Translations under genes and position numbers: made by a program
The notes under the pieces: model-generated
Seen by the model: the letters and a program-made list of their open reading frames with translations, nothing else
Told to the model about the DNA's origin: nothing
The model's database searches: none
Source of the DNA: CAHJXF01 sp038240015
Lineage (GTDB): Bacteria > Pseudomonadota > Gammaproteobacteria > Burkholderiales > Burkholderiaceae_D
Length of the DNA stretch: 22,797 bases
Assembly: GCA_038240015.1 (NCBI GenBank)
Contig: JBBSEF010000048.1
Location: 1 to 22,797 of the forward strand
Direction: 5' to 3'
Part shown: one piece after another, positions 6,526-14,720 of the stretch
How the letters are laid out: each line of letters begins with the position of its first letter
How positions within the stretch are numbered: position 1 is the stretch's first letter

Positions 6526-7674
6526 GTGTCCCGCTTCGTCGTTGCGCAGCGCTTCGTATTCGCCCAGGCGTTGCCGTTGCAAAGCGGCGCGAGTCTGTCG
6601 AACTACGAACTCGCGGTCGAGACCTACGGCACGCTCAACGCCGCGCGATCCAATGCGGTCCTGATCTGCCACGCGCTCAATGCTTCGCATCACGTCGCGG
6701 GCACGTACGAGAATGAAGACGCCGACGCGCCCGAAGACCTCGGCTGGTGGGATAACATGGTCGGTCCCGGCAAGCCCGTCGACACCGATCGCTTCTTCGT
6801 CGTCGGTGTGAACAACCCGGGTTCGTGCTTCGGATCGACCGGCCCTTCATCGATCGATCCCGCAACCGGCAAGCCTTACGGCGCGTCGTTCCCGGTCGTC
6901 ACGGTCGAAGATTGGGTCGATGCCCAGGCGCTTCTCGCCGATGTACTCGGCATAGACCGCTTCGCCGCCGTGATGGGCGGATCGCTCGGCGGCATGCAGG
7001 CGCTCGCGTGGAGCGTGCGACATCCGGATCGCGTCGCGCATTGCATCGCGATCGCATCGACCGCGAAACTCTCGGCGCAGAACATCGCCTTCAACGATGT
7101 CGCACGTCAAGCCATCCTCACCGATCCGGACTTCCACGGCGGCGACTTCTACGCGCATCACGTCGTCCCCCGCCGCGGGCTGCGCGTCGCGCGCATGATC
7201 GGCCACATCACTTATCTGTCGGACGACGACATGGCCGAAAAATTCGGGCGCTCGTTGAAGGCCGACGACCTCGCGTTCGGCTACGGCGCCGAGTTCGAAA
7301 TCGAAAGCTATCTGCGCTATCAAGGCGACAAGTTCTCCGACTACTTCGATGCGAACTCGTATCTGCTGATCACCAAGGCGCTCGACTATTTCGATCCGGC
7401 CGCACGGTTCGATGGCTCGCTCACGCATGCACTCGCACGCGCACGCGCGCGTTTTCTGGTCGTCTCGTTCTCGACCGACTGGCGCTTCGCCCCCGAGAAG
7501 AGTCGCGAAATCGTCAAGGCGCTGCTAGACAACAAGCACGCAGTGACCTATGCCGAAATCGACGCGCCGCACGGACACGATGCCTTTCTTCTCGACGATG
7601 CGCGCTATCACGCGTTGCTGGGCGCGTACTTCGATCGCATCCACGAAGCGCTTGACGGGTGCCGGGTGCAATGA
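6526..7674 (+). CDS. metX: Homoserine O-acyltransferase MetX (probably succinyl-CoA-using)
   Basis: MetX acylates homoserine in the first committed step of methionine synthesis. It is an alpha/beta-hydrolase-fold enzyme. From the GTG at 6526 it has 382 residues, the usual family length, with nucleophile S153 in MGGSLGGMQ, acid D318 in FSTDWRF and base H351 in DAPHGHDAFLLDD; CHALNASHHVAG lies near the N-terminus. Family work shows that MetX paired with MetW in proteobacteria often uses succinyl-CoA, so metXS is likely, but the sequence alone does not settle the acyl donor. The start is uncertain: 6526 has no ribosome site. A TTG at 6448 has a GGA about 10 bases upstream and would add a 26-residue Ala/Ser/Pro-rich tail. 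The TTG at 6409 lies within the terminator and is unlikely. Transcription is probably controlled by the leader upstream, and metW overlaps the stop codon. Confidence 0.95.
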   Translation: MSRFVVAQRFVFAQALPLQSGASLSNYELAVETYGTLNAARSNAVLICHALNASHHVAGTYENEDADAPEDLGWWDNMVGPGKPVDTDRFFVVGVNNPGSCFGSTGPSSIDPATGKPYGASFPVVTVEDWVDAQALLADVLGIDRFAAVMGGSLGGMQALAWSVRHPDRVAHCIAIASTAKLSAQNIAFNDVARQAILTDPDFHGGDFYAHHVVPRRGLRVARMIGHITYLSDDDMAEKFGRSLKADDLAFGYGAEFEIESYLRYQGDKFSDYFDANSYLLITKALDYFDPAARFDGSLTHALARARARFLVVSFSTDWRFAPEKSREIVKALLDNKHAVTYAEIDAPHGHDAFLLDDARYHALLGAYFDRIHEALDGCRVQ

Positions 7675-8306
7675 CGCGGACGACCACGCAGCGATCGCAC
7701 GCATCGCATCCCGCCGCGTTGCGTCCCGATCTTGCGGCAATAGCCGAATGGATCGCGCCGGGCTCTTCGGTTCTCGACCTGGGCTGCGGCGATGGCGCGC
7801 TGCTGGCGTGGCTGCAGAAAGAAAAGGGCTGCCGCTGCGTCGGCGTCGAAATCGATGACGCCAAGGTGCTCGCGTGCGTCAACAACGGTGTCGAAGTCGT
7901 TCAGCAGAACCTCGAAGACGGGTTGGCACTATTTTCCGATAGCTCTTTCGATACAGTCGTACAACTGGAAACCCTGCAGATGGTCACGCACACTGAAGGC
8001 ATGCTGCGCGAGCTCGGCCGCGTGGGAAGCGAGAGCATCGTGACGTTTCCCAACTTCGCGTTCTGGTCGCATCGCATTTCGATCGCGAAGGGCCGCATGC
8101 CGGTGACGCGGTCATTGCCCTATCAGTGGTACGACACGCCCAACCTGCGCTTTGCCACCTTCACCGACTTTCGCGAACTCGCACGCAAGAGCGGCTTTCG
8201 CTTGCGCGACCAGTTCGCGTTGCGCGACGGAAGAGTCGTGCGATTTCTTCCGAATCTGTTCGGGCGGGTCGCGGTCTTCAGGTTGGCCGGGGGAGCCGGG
8301 GCGTGA
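7671..8306 (+). CDS. metW: Methionine biosynthesis protein MetW
   Basis: MetW is a 211-residue class I methyltransferase-like protein. The SAM-binding motif I is VLDLGCGDG (residues 34-42), followed by VGVEIDD at the end of strand 2. The family-typical block SIVTFPNFAFWSHR and the following GRMPVTRSLPYQWYDTPN region are both present. MetW proteins accompany MetX, and in Pseudomonas MetW is needed for full MetX activity; no methyl acceptor is established. The ATG at 7671 overlaps the metX stop codon (ATGA), so the two genes are probably translationally coupled. A GTG four codons earlier is less likely. The pairing is the usual one in beta- and gammaproteobacteria. Confidence 0.95.
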   Translation: MTRTTTQRSHASHPAALRPDLAAIAEWIAPGSSVLDLGCGDGALLAWLQKEKGCRCVGVEIDDAKVLACVNNGVEVVQQNLEDGLALFSDSSFDTVVQLETLQMVTHTEGMLRELGRVGSESIVTFPNFAFWSHRISIAKGRMPVTRSLPYQWYDTPNLRFATFTDFRELARKSGFRLRDQFALRDGRVVRFLPNLFGRVAVFRLAGGAGA

Positions 8307-9247
8307 GCACTCTTGGCTGGTCGGTCGCAATCTTCACCGCGCGCGAAACGCCCGAGACACTGGCGCGGACCATCGCCGCGGCCGAGGTCGCGTGCGGCGA
8401 TGTGCCGAGCACGATCGACATCGTCGTCAACGGCAACCGAGCGCTGGCCGAGACGATCGCGGCAAAGCTCGAACGCGCACGGCCTTCCAATACACGATTG
8501 CGCGTGTGGTTCATCGCGCTCGGCGACAAGTCGCATGCGTGGAATCAGTACCTCGAAACCATCGCGCCGCAAAGCGATGTGGCCTTCTTCGTCGACGGAT
8601 ACGCGCGGCTCGCGCCCGACAGCCTGCGCTTGATCGAGGCCACGTTCGCCGACCAACCGGAGGCTTGGGCGGCAAGCGGCGTGCCCACGGTGGGTCGTTC
8701 CGCGAAGCGCTTGCGCGGGCGCATGCAGACCGAAGGCGGAATCCACGGCAGCCTCTACGCGCTGCGCGGATCGGTCGTCGCGATGCTCAAGGCCAGGGGC
8801 TTCCGCTATCCGTTGGGGATGTATCGCAACGAACCGTTGCTCGGCGCCGTCGTGTGCTTTGGCGTCGATCCCGGCGCGCACCGATGGAACGCGAAGCGCC
8901 TCGTGGTCGTTGCGGGGGCAAGCTGGACCAACGAGACGCTGCGCTGGACCCGCTGGAGCAGCTTTGTCACGCAGTGGAAGCGCATGCAGCGTCAGGCCCA
9001 GGGCGATCTCGAAAACGCAGCGGTGCGCCAGCATCTCGGCCTCGATCGTCTACCCGCCGAGGCCCTGCCGCAGACCGCTGCCGAACTGGTTGCGCGATGG
9101 CGAGCGGCGCATCCCGAAGAAGCGCTGGCGCTGCTGCGGCATCCTCTGCGTCGTCGCGCCGCACGCCAGCTCGCCGTGCGGCGCGACTGGTCTCTCGCCG
9201 AGAAAGCGCCCGAACTGCTGCTCGACCGCCGAGCCGCGACCAGCTAA
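8303..9247 (+). CDS. GT-A-like (family 2) glycosyltransferase, function unknown
   Basis: This 314-residue protein begins at a GTG overlapping the metW stop (GTGA), so it seems to be the third gene of the metX operon. The N-terminal half resembles a GT-A nucleotide-sugar transferase. It has a first strand followed by a helix (SVAIFTARETPETLARTI), a second strand ending IDIVVNGN, and FFVDGYARLAP (95-105) where family 2 enzymes carry their metal-binding DxD; here the motif is DGY, so metal use may differ. EGGIHGSLYALR (about 138-149) fits the acceptor-side segment in which such enzymes comment on a base residue. The C-terminal third is helical and rich in Arg and Trp. There is no signal peptide or evident membrane span. 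The family call is by pattern only, and a link to methionine synthesis is not established. Confidence 0.6.
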   Translation: MSTLGWSVAIFTARETPETLARTIAAAEVACGDVPSTIDIVVNGNRALAETIAAKLERARPSNTRLRVWFIALGDKSHAWNQYLETIAPQSDVAFFVDGYARLAPDSLRLIEATFADQPEAWAASGVPTVGRSAKRLRGRMQTEGGIHGSLYALRGSVVAMLKARGFRYPLGMYRNEPLLGAVVCFGVDPGAHRWNAKRLVVVAGASWTNETLRWTRWSSFVTQWKRMQRQAQGDLENAAVRQHLGLDRLPAEALPQTAAELVARWRAAHPEEALALLRHPLRRRAARQLAVRRDWSLAEKAPELLLDRRAATS

Positions 9248-9311
9248 TGTAGCTTTCCGCGGGTGGGCATTCGCTACACTGGCGGCAATGCCTTCTGGAT
9301 CAGGATAGTCG

Positions 9312-10406
9312 ATGCCCACCACCCGACACTTCTCGGAGAGCTACGCCGACGCCCGAAGCCGCTTTCTGGACGCGGTCGCGCGTGCCGACGCACCGCTTGA
9401 AAGCTTCGAGAACCCGGTGGGCAAGGGGCCGACCGGCGAGACGCTCGCGACCGACGTCGCGCTCTTCGGTCCCGACGACGCGAAGCATCTCCTGATCCTC
9501 GTCTCGGGGACCCACGGCGTCGAAGGCTTCGCGGGTTCGGGCGCCCAGGTCGCGATGATCGAAGGTCTGCGCTTCGCGGCCCTGCCCGCGCGCACCGCGG
9601 TTCTGGTCGTCCATGCGATCAATCCCTATGGCTTCGCGTGGCTGCGGCGCGTGAACGAAGACAACGTCGATCTGAATCGCAACTCGATCGACTTCAAGGC
9701 GCTGCCGGCATCGAGCGATGACTTCATCGCGCTTGCCCCGCATCTGGTGCCGCGCGACTGGGACGACCTCGCCACCGCGGAAAGCATCATCAAGCAGTTC
9801 ATCGACCAGCGCGGCTTCAGGCGTTATCAGGAAGTGGTTGCCGGCGGGCAGTACACCCACCCCGAAGGCTTGTTCTACGGCGGCTCGAAGCCGGTGTGGT
9901 CGACGCGAACCTTCAAGGAAATCGTGACGCGCTATGGACGCGGCAAGAAGCGCATCGCGGTCATCGACTTCCATACCGGGCTCGGCCCGCTCGGCTATGG
10001 AGAGCCGATCTACACCGGCGAGAACGACGAGGAAGCCGCGCGTGCGCGCGAGTGGTACGGACCCGACGTGACGGCGATCTATAGCGGCAATTCGAGTTCG
10101 GTGATCGTGCAGGGGCCGATGATCAACGCGGTGAATTCGTTCTTCGAGGGCCAGAAGACCAAGCCCCAGGTCACGACCCTCGCGCTCGAATACGGCACGC
10201 TGCCCGAAGACATCGTGCTCGACCTGCTGCGCGCGGAGGCCTGGATGCATGCGCACGGCGACGTCACCTTCGACACGCCGGTGGGTCGCGCCATCAAGCG
10301 ACGCTTTCGCGACGCCTTCTATGTCGACGAGCATGCGTGGAAACGCAGCGTGGTCGATCGCGCGCTCGAGATGACCGGCCATGCCTTGGCCGGACTCGCG
10401 GGCTGA
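9312..10406 (+). CDS. DUF2817 / M14-like zinc metallohydrolase
   Basis: This 364-residue protein shows the arrangement of M14-type carboxypeptidase-like enzymes in the DUF2817 family. Zinc ligands are H68 and E71 in SGTHGVEGF and H221 in IDFHTGLG. NEDNVDLNRN (115-124) supplies the conserved Asn-Arg substrate clamp, and E293 in LALEYGT is the likely general base. There is no signal peptide, so it is probably cytoplasmic. The substrate is unknown; amide bonds of peptides or small acyl amides are plausible by family. AGGA 8 bases before the ATG at 9312 fixes the start. Its neighbours are cell-envelope genes (an AmpG-type permease follows after 105 bases), so a role in murein-peptide breakdown is possible but only suggested by position. 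Confidence 0.85.
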   Translation: MPTTRHFSESYADARSRFLDAVARADAPLESFENPVGKGPTGETLATDVALFGPDDAKHLLILVSGTHGVEGFAGSGAQVAMIEGLRFAALPARTAVLVVHAINPYGFAWLRRVNEDNVDLNRNSIDFKALPASSDDFIALAPHLVPRDWDDLATAESIIKQFIDQRGFRRYQEVVAGGQYTHPEGLFYGGSKPVWSTRTFKEIVTRYGRGKKRIAVIDFHTGLGPLGYGEPIYTGENDEEAARAREWYGPDVTAIYSGNSSSVIVQGPMINAVNSFFEGQKTKPQVTTLALEYGTLPEDIVLDLLRAEAWMHAHGDVTFDTPVGRAIKRRFRDAFYVDEHAWKRSVVDRALEMTGHALAGLAG

Positions 10407-10511
10407 CGCCCGTTGCTGCAATCGCGCTTTGCCGCGACGTGATCCTGATCGCGCGGTCGATCGCGCGACCGGTGGTGCGCCGCGCGCAGCGCCGGCATCG
10501 AGCGTGATGCC

Positions 10512-11807
10512 ATGACCGAACCGCGCGAGCGCATCTGGCAGGCCCTGCTCAACCGGCGCATGCTGGTCTGCGTCTTCCTCGGCTTCACGTCGGGGCTGCC
10601 GCTTTTCATCCTGCTCAATCTGCTGCAGGCATGGCTGAAGACCGAAGGCGTGTCGCTCAAGGACATCGGCCTGTTCGCGCTGATCCAGTTTCCCTACACA
10701 TGGAAATTCATGTGGGCGCCGCTGGTCGATCGCTACACGGTGCCCGGTCTTGCGGCGCTCGGACGACGACGCGGCTGGATGCTGGTCACGCAGATCGTCG
10801 TGTTGATGATCGTGGCCGCACTCGGCAGGCTCGACCCGAAGAGCGACCTGCCGACGATCGCGACGCTGTGCGCGGCGCTCGCCTTTTTTTCCGCGAGCCT
10901 CGACATCGTGATCGATGCGTTTCGACGCGAGATCCTGCCCGATCCCGAACTCGGCCTGGGCACGGCGGTGCACGTCAACGCTTACCGGCTCGCGGGTCTG
11001 GTACCCGGTGCGCTGTCGCTGATCCTCGCCGACCATCTACCCTGGGACGCGGTGTTCGCGATCACGGCGGCCTTCATGCTGCCGGGGATCGCGCTGGTGT
11101 TCTTCGTCGCGGAACCTGTTGCGCATGGCGCATCGCCGAAGTCCTTGCGCGATGCGGTGGTGCTGCCCTTCTCTGAATTCATCGCGCGCGACGGCTGGCG
11201 TCATGCGCTGTTGATCCTCGCGTTCATCTTTCTCTACAAGCTGGGCGACTCGATGGCGACCGCCCTGTCGACTTCCTTCTATCTGGACCTCGGCTTTTCG
11301 AAGACCGACGTCGGCTTGATCGCGAAGAATGTGGGTCTGTGGGCTAGCGTGATCGGCGGCCTGGTGGGCGGCATATGGTTGGTGCGCCTGGGCATCAATC
11401 GCGGTTTGTGGGTCTTCGGCGTGCTGCAACTGGTTGCGATCTTCGGCTTCGCGTGGCTTGCCAAGGTAGGGCCCGATCGGGCGGTGCTCGCGTTCGCGAT
11501 CGGCTTCGAAGCCTTCGCGAGCGTCGGCCTCGGCACCGCGGCCTTCGTCGCCTTCATCGCGCGCAGCACCGACCCGCGCTTCACCGCGACCCAGTTCGCG
11601 CTCTTTACCAGCCTCGCCTCGGTGCCGCGTACTTTCGCGAATGCGGGTGCCGGCTATATCGTCACGGGAACCGGATGGTTCGATTTCTTTCTGATCTGCG
11701 GCGCGCTTGGATTGCCGGGCCTGCTACTGTTGCCCAAGGTCGCGCCGTGGCGGCAAGATAGCGACCTTCACAATCGCGCGTCATCGAATATCGAGGAGAA
11801 CCCATGA
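10512..11807 (+). CDS. ampG: AmpG-type MFS permease
   Basis: This 431-residue polytopic inner-membrane protein of the major facilitator superfamily matches the AmpG family, importers of anhydromuropeptides for murein recycling. The AmpG-like N-terminal block is GFTSGLPLFILLNLLQAWL (24-42), followed by FPYTWKFMWAPLVDRY (60-75). Hydrophobic segments recur through the whole length, about twelve as the family expects. The next gene, an M48 protease, starts inside its stop codon. Loss of AmpG affects beta-lactamase induction in bacteria with an AmpR/AmpC system, but no such genes are in this window. The substrate is assigned by family only; AmpG-like MFS proteins of other specificity exist. The ribosome site before 10512 is weak. 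Confidence 0.85.
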   Translation: MTEPRERIWQALLNRRMLVCVFLGFTSGLPLFILLNLLQAWLKTEGVSLKDIGLFALIQFPYTWKFMWAPLVDRYTVPGLAALGRRRGWMLVTQIVVLMIVAALGRLDPKSDLPTIATLCAALAFFSASLDIVIDAFRREILPDPELGLGTAVHVNAYRLAGLVPGALSLILADHLPWDAVFAITAAFMLPGIALVFFVAEPVAHGASPKSLRDAVVLPFSEFIARDGWRHALLILAFIFLYKLGDSMATALSTSFYLDLGFSKTDVGLIAKNVGLWASVIGGLVGGIWLVRLGINRGLWVFGVLQLVAIFGFAWLAKVGPDRAVLAFAIGFEAFASVGLGTAAFVAFIARSTDPRFTATQFALFTSLASVPRTFANAGAGYIVTGTGWFDFFLICGALGLPGLLLLPKVAPWRQDSDLHNRASSNIEENP

Positions 11808-12649
11808 GTCTTGCATCGCGCGCGTTGCGCCCTCTGTTGATCGCCTTCACGCTGGTCTGCTGTGGACTGCCGACGGGCGCGCGTGCACAGAATCTCGAGC
11901 AGCAGTTCGAGAAGCAGGCCGACCAGCAGTATCACGAACTCTTGCAACAGGCCGTGGCCAAGGGCGCGCTCGCGCCCGACGGCAACGCGGATGTGCAGCG
12001 GCTGCGCCGCATCCAGCAGCGCATCCTGCCGTTCACTTATGCGGTCAATCCTCGCGCGCAGCAGTGGCGGTGGGAAGTCAATCTACTGGGCAGCGACCAG
12101 ATCAACGCGTTCTGCATGCCGGGTGGCAAGATCGCCTTCTACAGCGGCATCCTCAACAAGCTCAGGCTCACCGACGACGAGATCGCGATCGTGATGGGCC
12201 ACGAAATCACGCATGCGTTGAGAGAGCACGGCGTGGAGCAGGCACAGAAGCAGGCGTACGGCGAACTCGCGGCACGCGCGGGCGGCGCGTTGTTGTCGTC
12301 GTGGCTCGGCATCGATCCCAACATCACTAACCTCGGCGCACGCGCGGCCAACGGCCTCTTCCAGTTGCGCTTCTCGCGGGCAGATGAAAGCGAAGCCGAT
12401 GCGGTCGGGCTGGAACTCGCGGCTCGTGCCGGCTACGACCCGCGCGCCGGCGTCGCGCTCTGGCAGAAGATGGCGCAAGCCTCTCAGGGCGGACCGCCGC
12501 AATGGCTGTCGAGCCACCCGGCCGGCGGCAATCGCATCGCCGAGATCCAGCGACGCCTGCCGAACGTGATGCCGATCTATGCGCAAACTGTCGGGACGTC
12601 GGTCGATCGATTGCCGCCGTATCGGACGACGGCGATCGTGGCGAGGTAG
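11804..12649 (+). CDS. Exported M48-family zinc metalloprotease
   Basis: This 281-residue protein has a Sec signal peptide (about 1-28, cleavage near GARA), a helical Gln-rich segment, then an M48 peptidase domain. The zinc site is HEITH (H133, E134, H137) with E195 in SRADESEADAVG as third ligand, the ExxxD form of the family. The N-terminal CMPGG (104-108) strand and the C-terminal GVALWQKM and LSSHPAGGNRIAEI segments are typical of periplasmic M48 proteases such as LoiP/BepA. There are no TPR repeats, so it is closer to LoiP than to BepA. No lipobox is present at the CC in the signal peptide. AGGAG lies about 8 bases before the ATG at 11804, which overlaps the ampG stop codon. A role in outer-membrane quality control is likely. 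Confidence 0.92.
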   Translation: MSLASRALRPLLIAFTLVCCGLPTGARAQNLEQQFEKQADQQYHELLQQAVAKGALAPDGNADVQRLRRIQQRILPFTYAVNPRAQQWRWEVNLLGSDQINAFCMPGGKIAFYSGILNKLRLTDDEIAIVMGHEITHALREHGVEQAQKQAYGELAARAGGALLSSWLGIDPNITNLGARAANGLFQLRFSRADESEADAVGLELAARAGYDPRAGVALWQKMAQASQGGPPQWLSSHPAGGNRIAEIQRRLPNVMPIYAQTVGTSVDRLPPYRTTAIVAR

Positions 12650-12669
12650 TTCAGACTTGGTTGCCCGAC

Positions 12670-12695
12670 ATCCGCGCTCACTCGTTGTCGCGGAT
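12670..12695. terminator. Hairpin between convergent M48 and SDR genes
   Basis: ATCCGCG (12670-12676) and CGCGGAT (12689-12695) form a 7-bp perfect stem with a 12-base loop between the two convergent genes; its right arm reaches the SDR stop codon. There is no T run on either strand, so terminator activity is uncertain. Confidence 0.3.
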
Positions 12696-13447
12696 CATCG
12701 TGACTCCACCAACCCCGCCGCCAACAATCCGCCATCGACATTGAGCACGTGACCGGTGATGAAGCTCGCGCGCTTGTCGTCGAGCAGAAACACGATCGCG
12801 GTCGCGATCTCGTGCGGCTCCGCATAGCGGTGCTGCGGCGTGAGCGCGGTCCAGCGCGCGCGCATCTCGGGCGTATGCATCGCATCTACGAGCGGCGTTG
12901 CGACCGGCCCCGGTGACACCGCGTTGACGCGAATGCCGAGGCTCGCAAGCTCGACCGCCATCACTTGCGTGAGCACGATCACCGCGCCCTTGGCCGAACC
13001 ATAGGCCGATCGTTCGAGGTTGCCGCGCTGTCCCGCGGTGGATGTGAGATTGACGATTGCGCCACCGCGGCCGACGTCGCGCATCGTTTCCGCAACCGCT
13101 TTCGCGACGATGAAGCTGCCCACGACGTTGACCTCGAACATGCGGCGCATGTCGTTCGCATCGGTGTCGAAGAAGCGCTTGGCGATTCCCACGCCCGCGT
13201 TGTTGACGAGTCCTGCGATGCCGCCATCGCGTGACGCAATGTTCGCGACCGTCGTTCGGACCGCAGCTTCGTCGGTGATGTCCACGCCATGCCATGAGAC
13301 ATTCGCATGCTCGATCATGCGCGCGCCTTCATGCAACGCGCGCTCATCGCGATCGAGCACCGCGACCGTCCAACCTTCGTCGATCAAGACGCGCGCCGTC
13401 GCAAGCCCGATGCCCGATGCGCCTCCGGTCACGATGCAGGTCTTCAT
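12695..13447 (-). CDS. Short-chain dehydrogenase/reductase (SDR)
   Basis: This 250-residue classical SDR has the cofactor motif TGGASGIG (7-14), NNAG (82-85), N107, catalytic S136, Y149 and K153 (YGSAK), and the SPGPVATPL segment. D32 after the second strand (VLDRD) favours NAD over NADP. The C-terminus ends FITGHVLNVDGG, as in 3-oxoacyl-ACP-reductase-like and polyol or hydroxy-acid dehydrogenases. The start at 13447 is supported by AGGAG with proper spacing on the minus strand; the open frame extends 19 codons upstream without merit. It is transcribed away from the TRAP operon, so the dehydrogenase could act on the imported substrate. The exact substrate cannot be told. Confidence 0.92.
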   Translation of the reverse strand: MKTCIVTGGASGIGLATARVLIDEGWTVAVLDRDERALHEGARMIEHANVSWHGVDITDEAAVRTTVANIASRDGGIAGLVNNAGVGIAKRFFDTDANDMRRMFEVNVVGSFIVAKAVAETMRDVGRGGAIVNLTSTAGQRGNLERSAYGSAKGAVIVLTQVMAVELASLGIRVNAVSPGPVATPLVDAMHTPEMRARWTALTPQHRYAEPHEIATAIVFLLDDKRASFITGHVLNVDGGLLAAGLVESR

Positions 13448-13603
13448 GTCGTCTCCTGATTTGAGATCGCGCATCATCATTGCGCCATCGTCATATCCTC
13501 GCACGCGGGTTCGCGCCTATCGCGTCGCGCGCGACGCTTGGGTAGACTCGCGCAACTTGGGACACCCACGCTGGGACAATCACAATTTTTCGAGGAGACC
13601 GCG

Positions 13604-14626
13604 ATGACGACTGACACCACCCGGCGCGAGGTGCTGAAGCTCACCGGCGCGATCGGCACCACCGCAGCGCTAGCGGGTTTCGCGAGGCCGGTCCGCGCGG
13701 CCGAGTTCACCTACAAGTACGCGAACAATCTGCCGCTCACGCACCCAATGAACGCGCGCGCCAAAGAGGCCGCCGACAAGATCGAGAAGGAAACCAACGG
13801 CCGCGTCGCGATCCAGATTTTTCCGTCGAACCAGCTCGGCAGCGACACCGACATGTTGAGCCAGGTGCGCTCGGGCGCGATCGAGTTCTTCACGCTGTCG
13901 GGGCTGATCCTCTCCACGCTGGTTCCGATCGCGTCGATCAACGGCATCGGCTTCGCGTTCGCCGACTACGACGCGGTGTGGAAGGCGATGGACGGCGACC
14001 TCGGCAAATTCGTGCGCGGCGAAATCGGCAAGGCCAACCTGGTCGCGATGGACAAGATCTGGGACAACGGCTTTCGCCAGATAACCACCAGCACCAAGCC
14101 GATCGTCACGCCCGCGGATCTGAAGGGCTTCAAGATTCGCGTGCCGGTGAGCCCGTTGTGGACCTCGATGTTCAAGGCTTTCGACGCGTCGCCCGCGAGT
14201 ATCAACTTCGCCGAAGTCTATTCGGCGCTGCAAACGAAAATCGTCGAAGGCCAGGAGAACCCGCTCGCGGTGATCTCGACCGCCAAGCTTTACGAAGTGC
14301 AGAAGTATTGCTCGATGACCAATCACATGTGGGATGGCTTCTGGATGCTCGCCAACAAGCGCGCATGGGACAAGCTGCCGGCCGACTTGCAGGTCATCGT
14401 CGCGCGTAACTGGAACGCGGCGGCGCTGCTCGAGCGCGAAGACACGGCCAAGCTGAATGCAAGTCTGCAAGCCGATCTTGCCAAGCAGGGACTCGTATTC
14501 AATCAACCGAAGCCGAACGATTTTCGCGACGCGTTGAGGAAGGCGGGTTTCTACAACGAGTGGAAGACCAAGTACGGGGCGGAGGCGTGGGCGCTGCTGG
14601 AGACGGCGTCGGGGACGTTGGCGTAG
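13604..14626 (+). CDS. dctP: TRAP transporter substrate-binding protein, DctP family
   Basis: This 340-residue periplasmic binding protein of a TRAP transporter starts MTTDTTRREVLKLTG, a twin-arginine signal with likely cleavage after VRA (residue 32); such proteins are exported folded. The mature part has the DctP features: KYANNLPLTHPMN at the start, GFKIRVPVSP with the Arg that clamps a carboxylate in this family, and YSALQTKIVEGQENP. The substrate is therefore probably an organic acid, but its nature is not visible. GGAG 7 bases before the ATG at 13604 fixes the start; the frame is open upstream to 13538 without a better site. The permease gene lies 94 bases downstream across a large palindrome. 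The symbol is by family. Confidence 0.92.
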   Translation: MTTDTTRREVLKLTGAIGTTAALAGFARPVRAAEFTYKYANNLPLTHPMNARAKEAADKIEKETNGRVAIQIFPSNQLGSDTDMLSQVRSGAIEFFTLSGLILSTLVPIASINGIGFAFADYDAVWKAMDGDLGKFVRGEIGKANLVAMDKIWDNGFRQITTSTKPIVTPADLKGFKIRVPVSPLWTSMFKAFDASPASINFAEVYSALQTKIVEGQENPLAVISTAKLYEVQKYCSMTNHMWDGFWMLANKRAWDKLPADLQVIVARNWNAAALLEREDTAKLNASLQADLAKQGLVFNQPKPNDFRDALRKAGFYNEWKTKYGAEAWALLETASGTLA

Positions 14627-14634
14627 AGGTCCCT

Positions 14635-14715
14635 TGTCATTCCGAATGAAATGAGGAATCTCATCCGCGTCGATTGTCGTGGCTGATGAGATTCCTCGCG
14701 TTGCTCGGAATGACA
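14635..14715. repeat. 81-bp imperfect palindrome (REP/MITE-like) inside the TRAP operon
   Basis: The outer arms TGTCATTCCGA (14635-14645) and TCGGAATGACA (14705-14715) pair over 11 bp. The inner arms GAGGAATCTCATC (14653-14665) and GATGAGATTCCTC (14685-14697) pair over 13 bp. They are separated by a 7/7 mismatched internal loop and a 19-base end loop. The motif GTCATTCCGAG-N-GAGGAATCTC has the look of dispersed intergenic repeats seen in many environmental genomes. It ends 5 bases before the DctQM start codon. It is more AT-rich than its surroundings and has no open frame or transposase. Confidence 0.8.
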
Positions 14716-14720
14716 GTGCA

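Noticed and set aside
11821..11823. Lipoprotein signal for the M48 protease because of CC in its signal peptide
   Set aside because: The residues before either Cys (V or C at -1) do not fit a lipobox; an ordinary signal peptidase I site follows at GARA.
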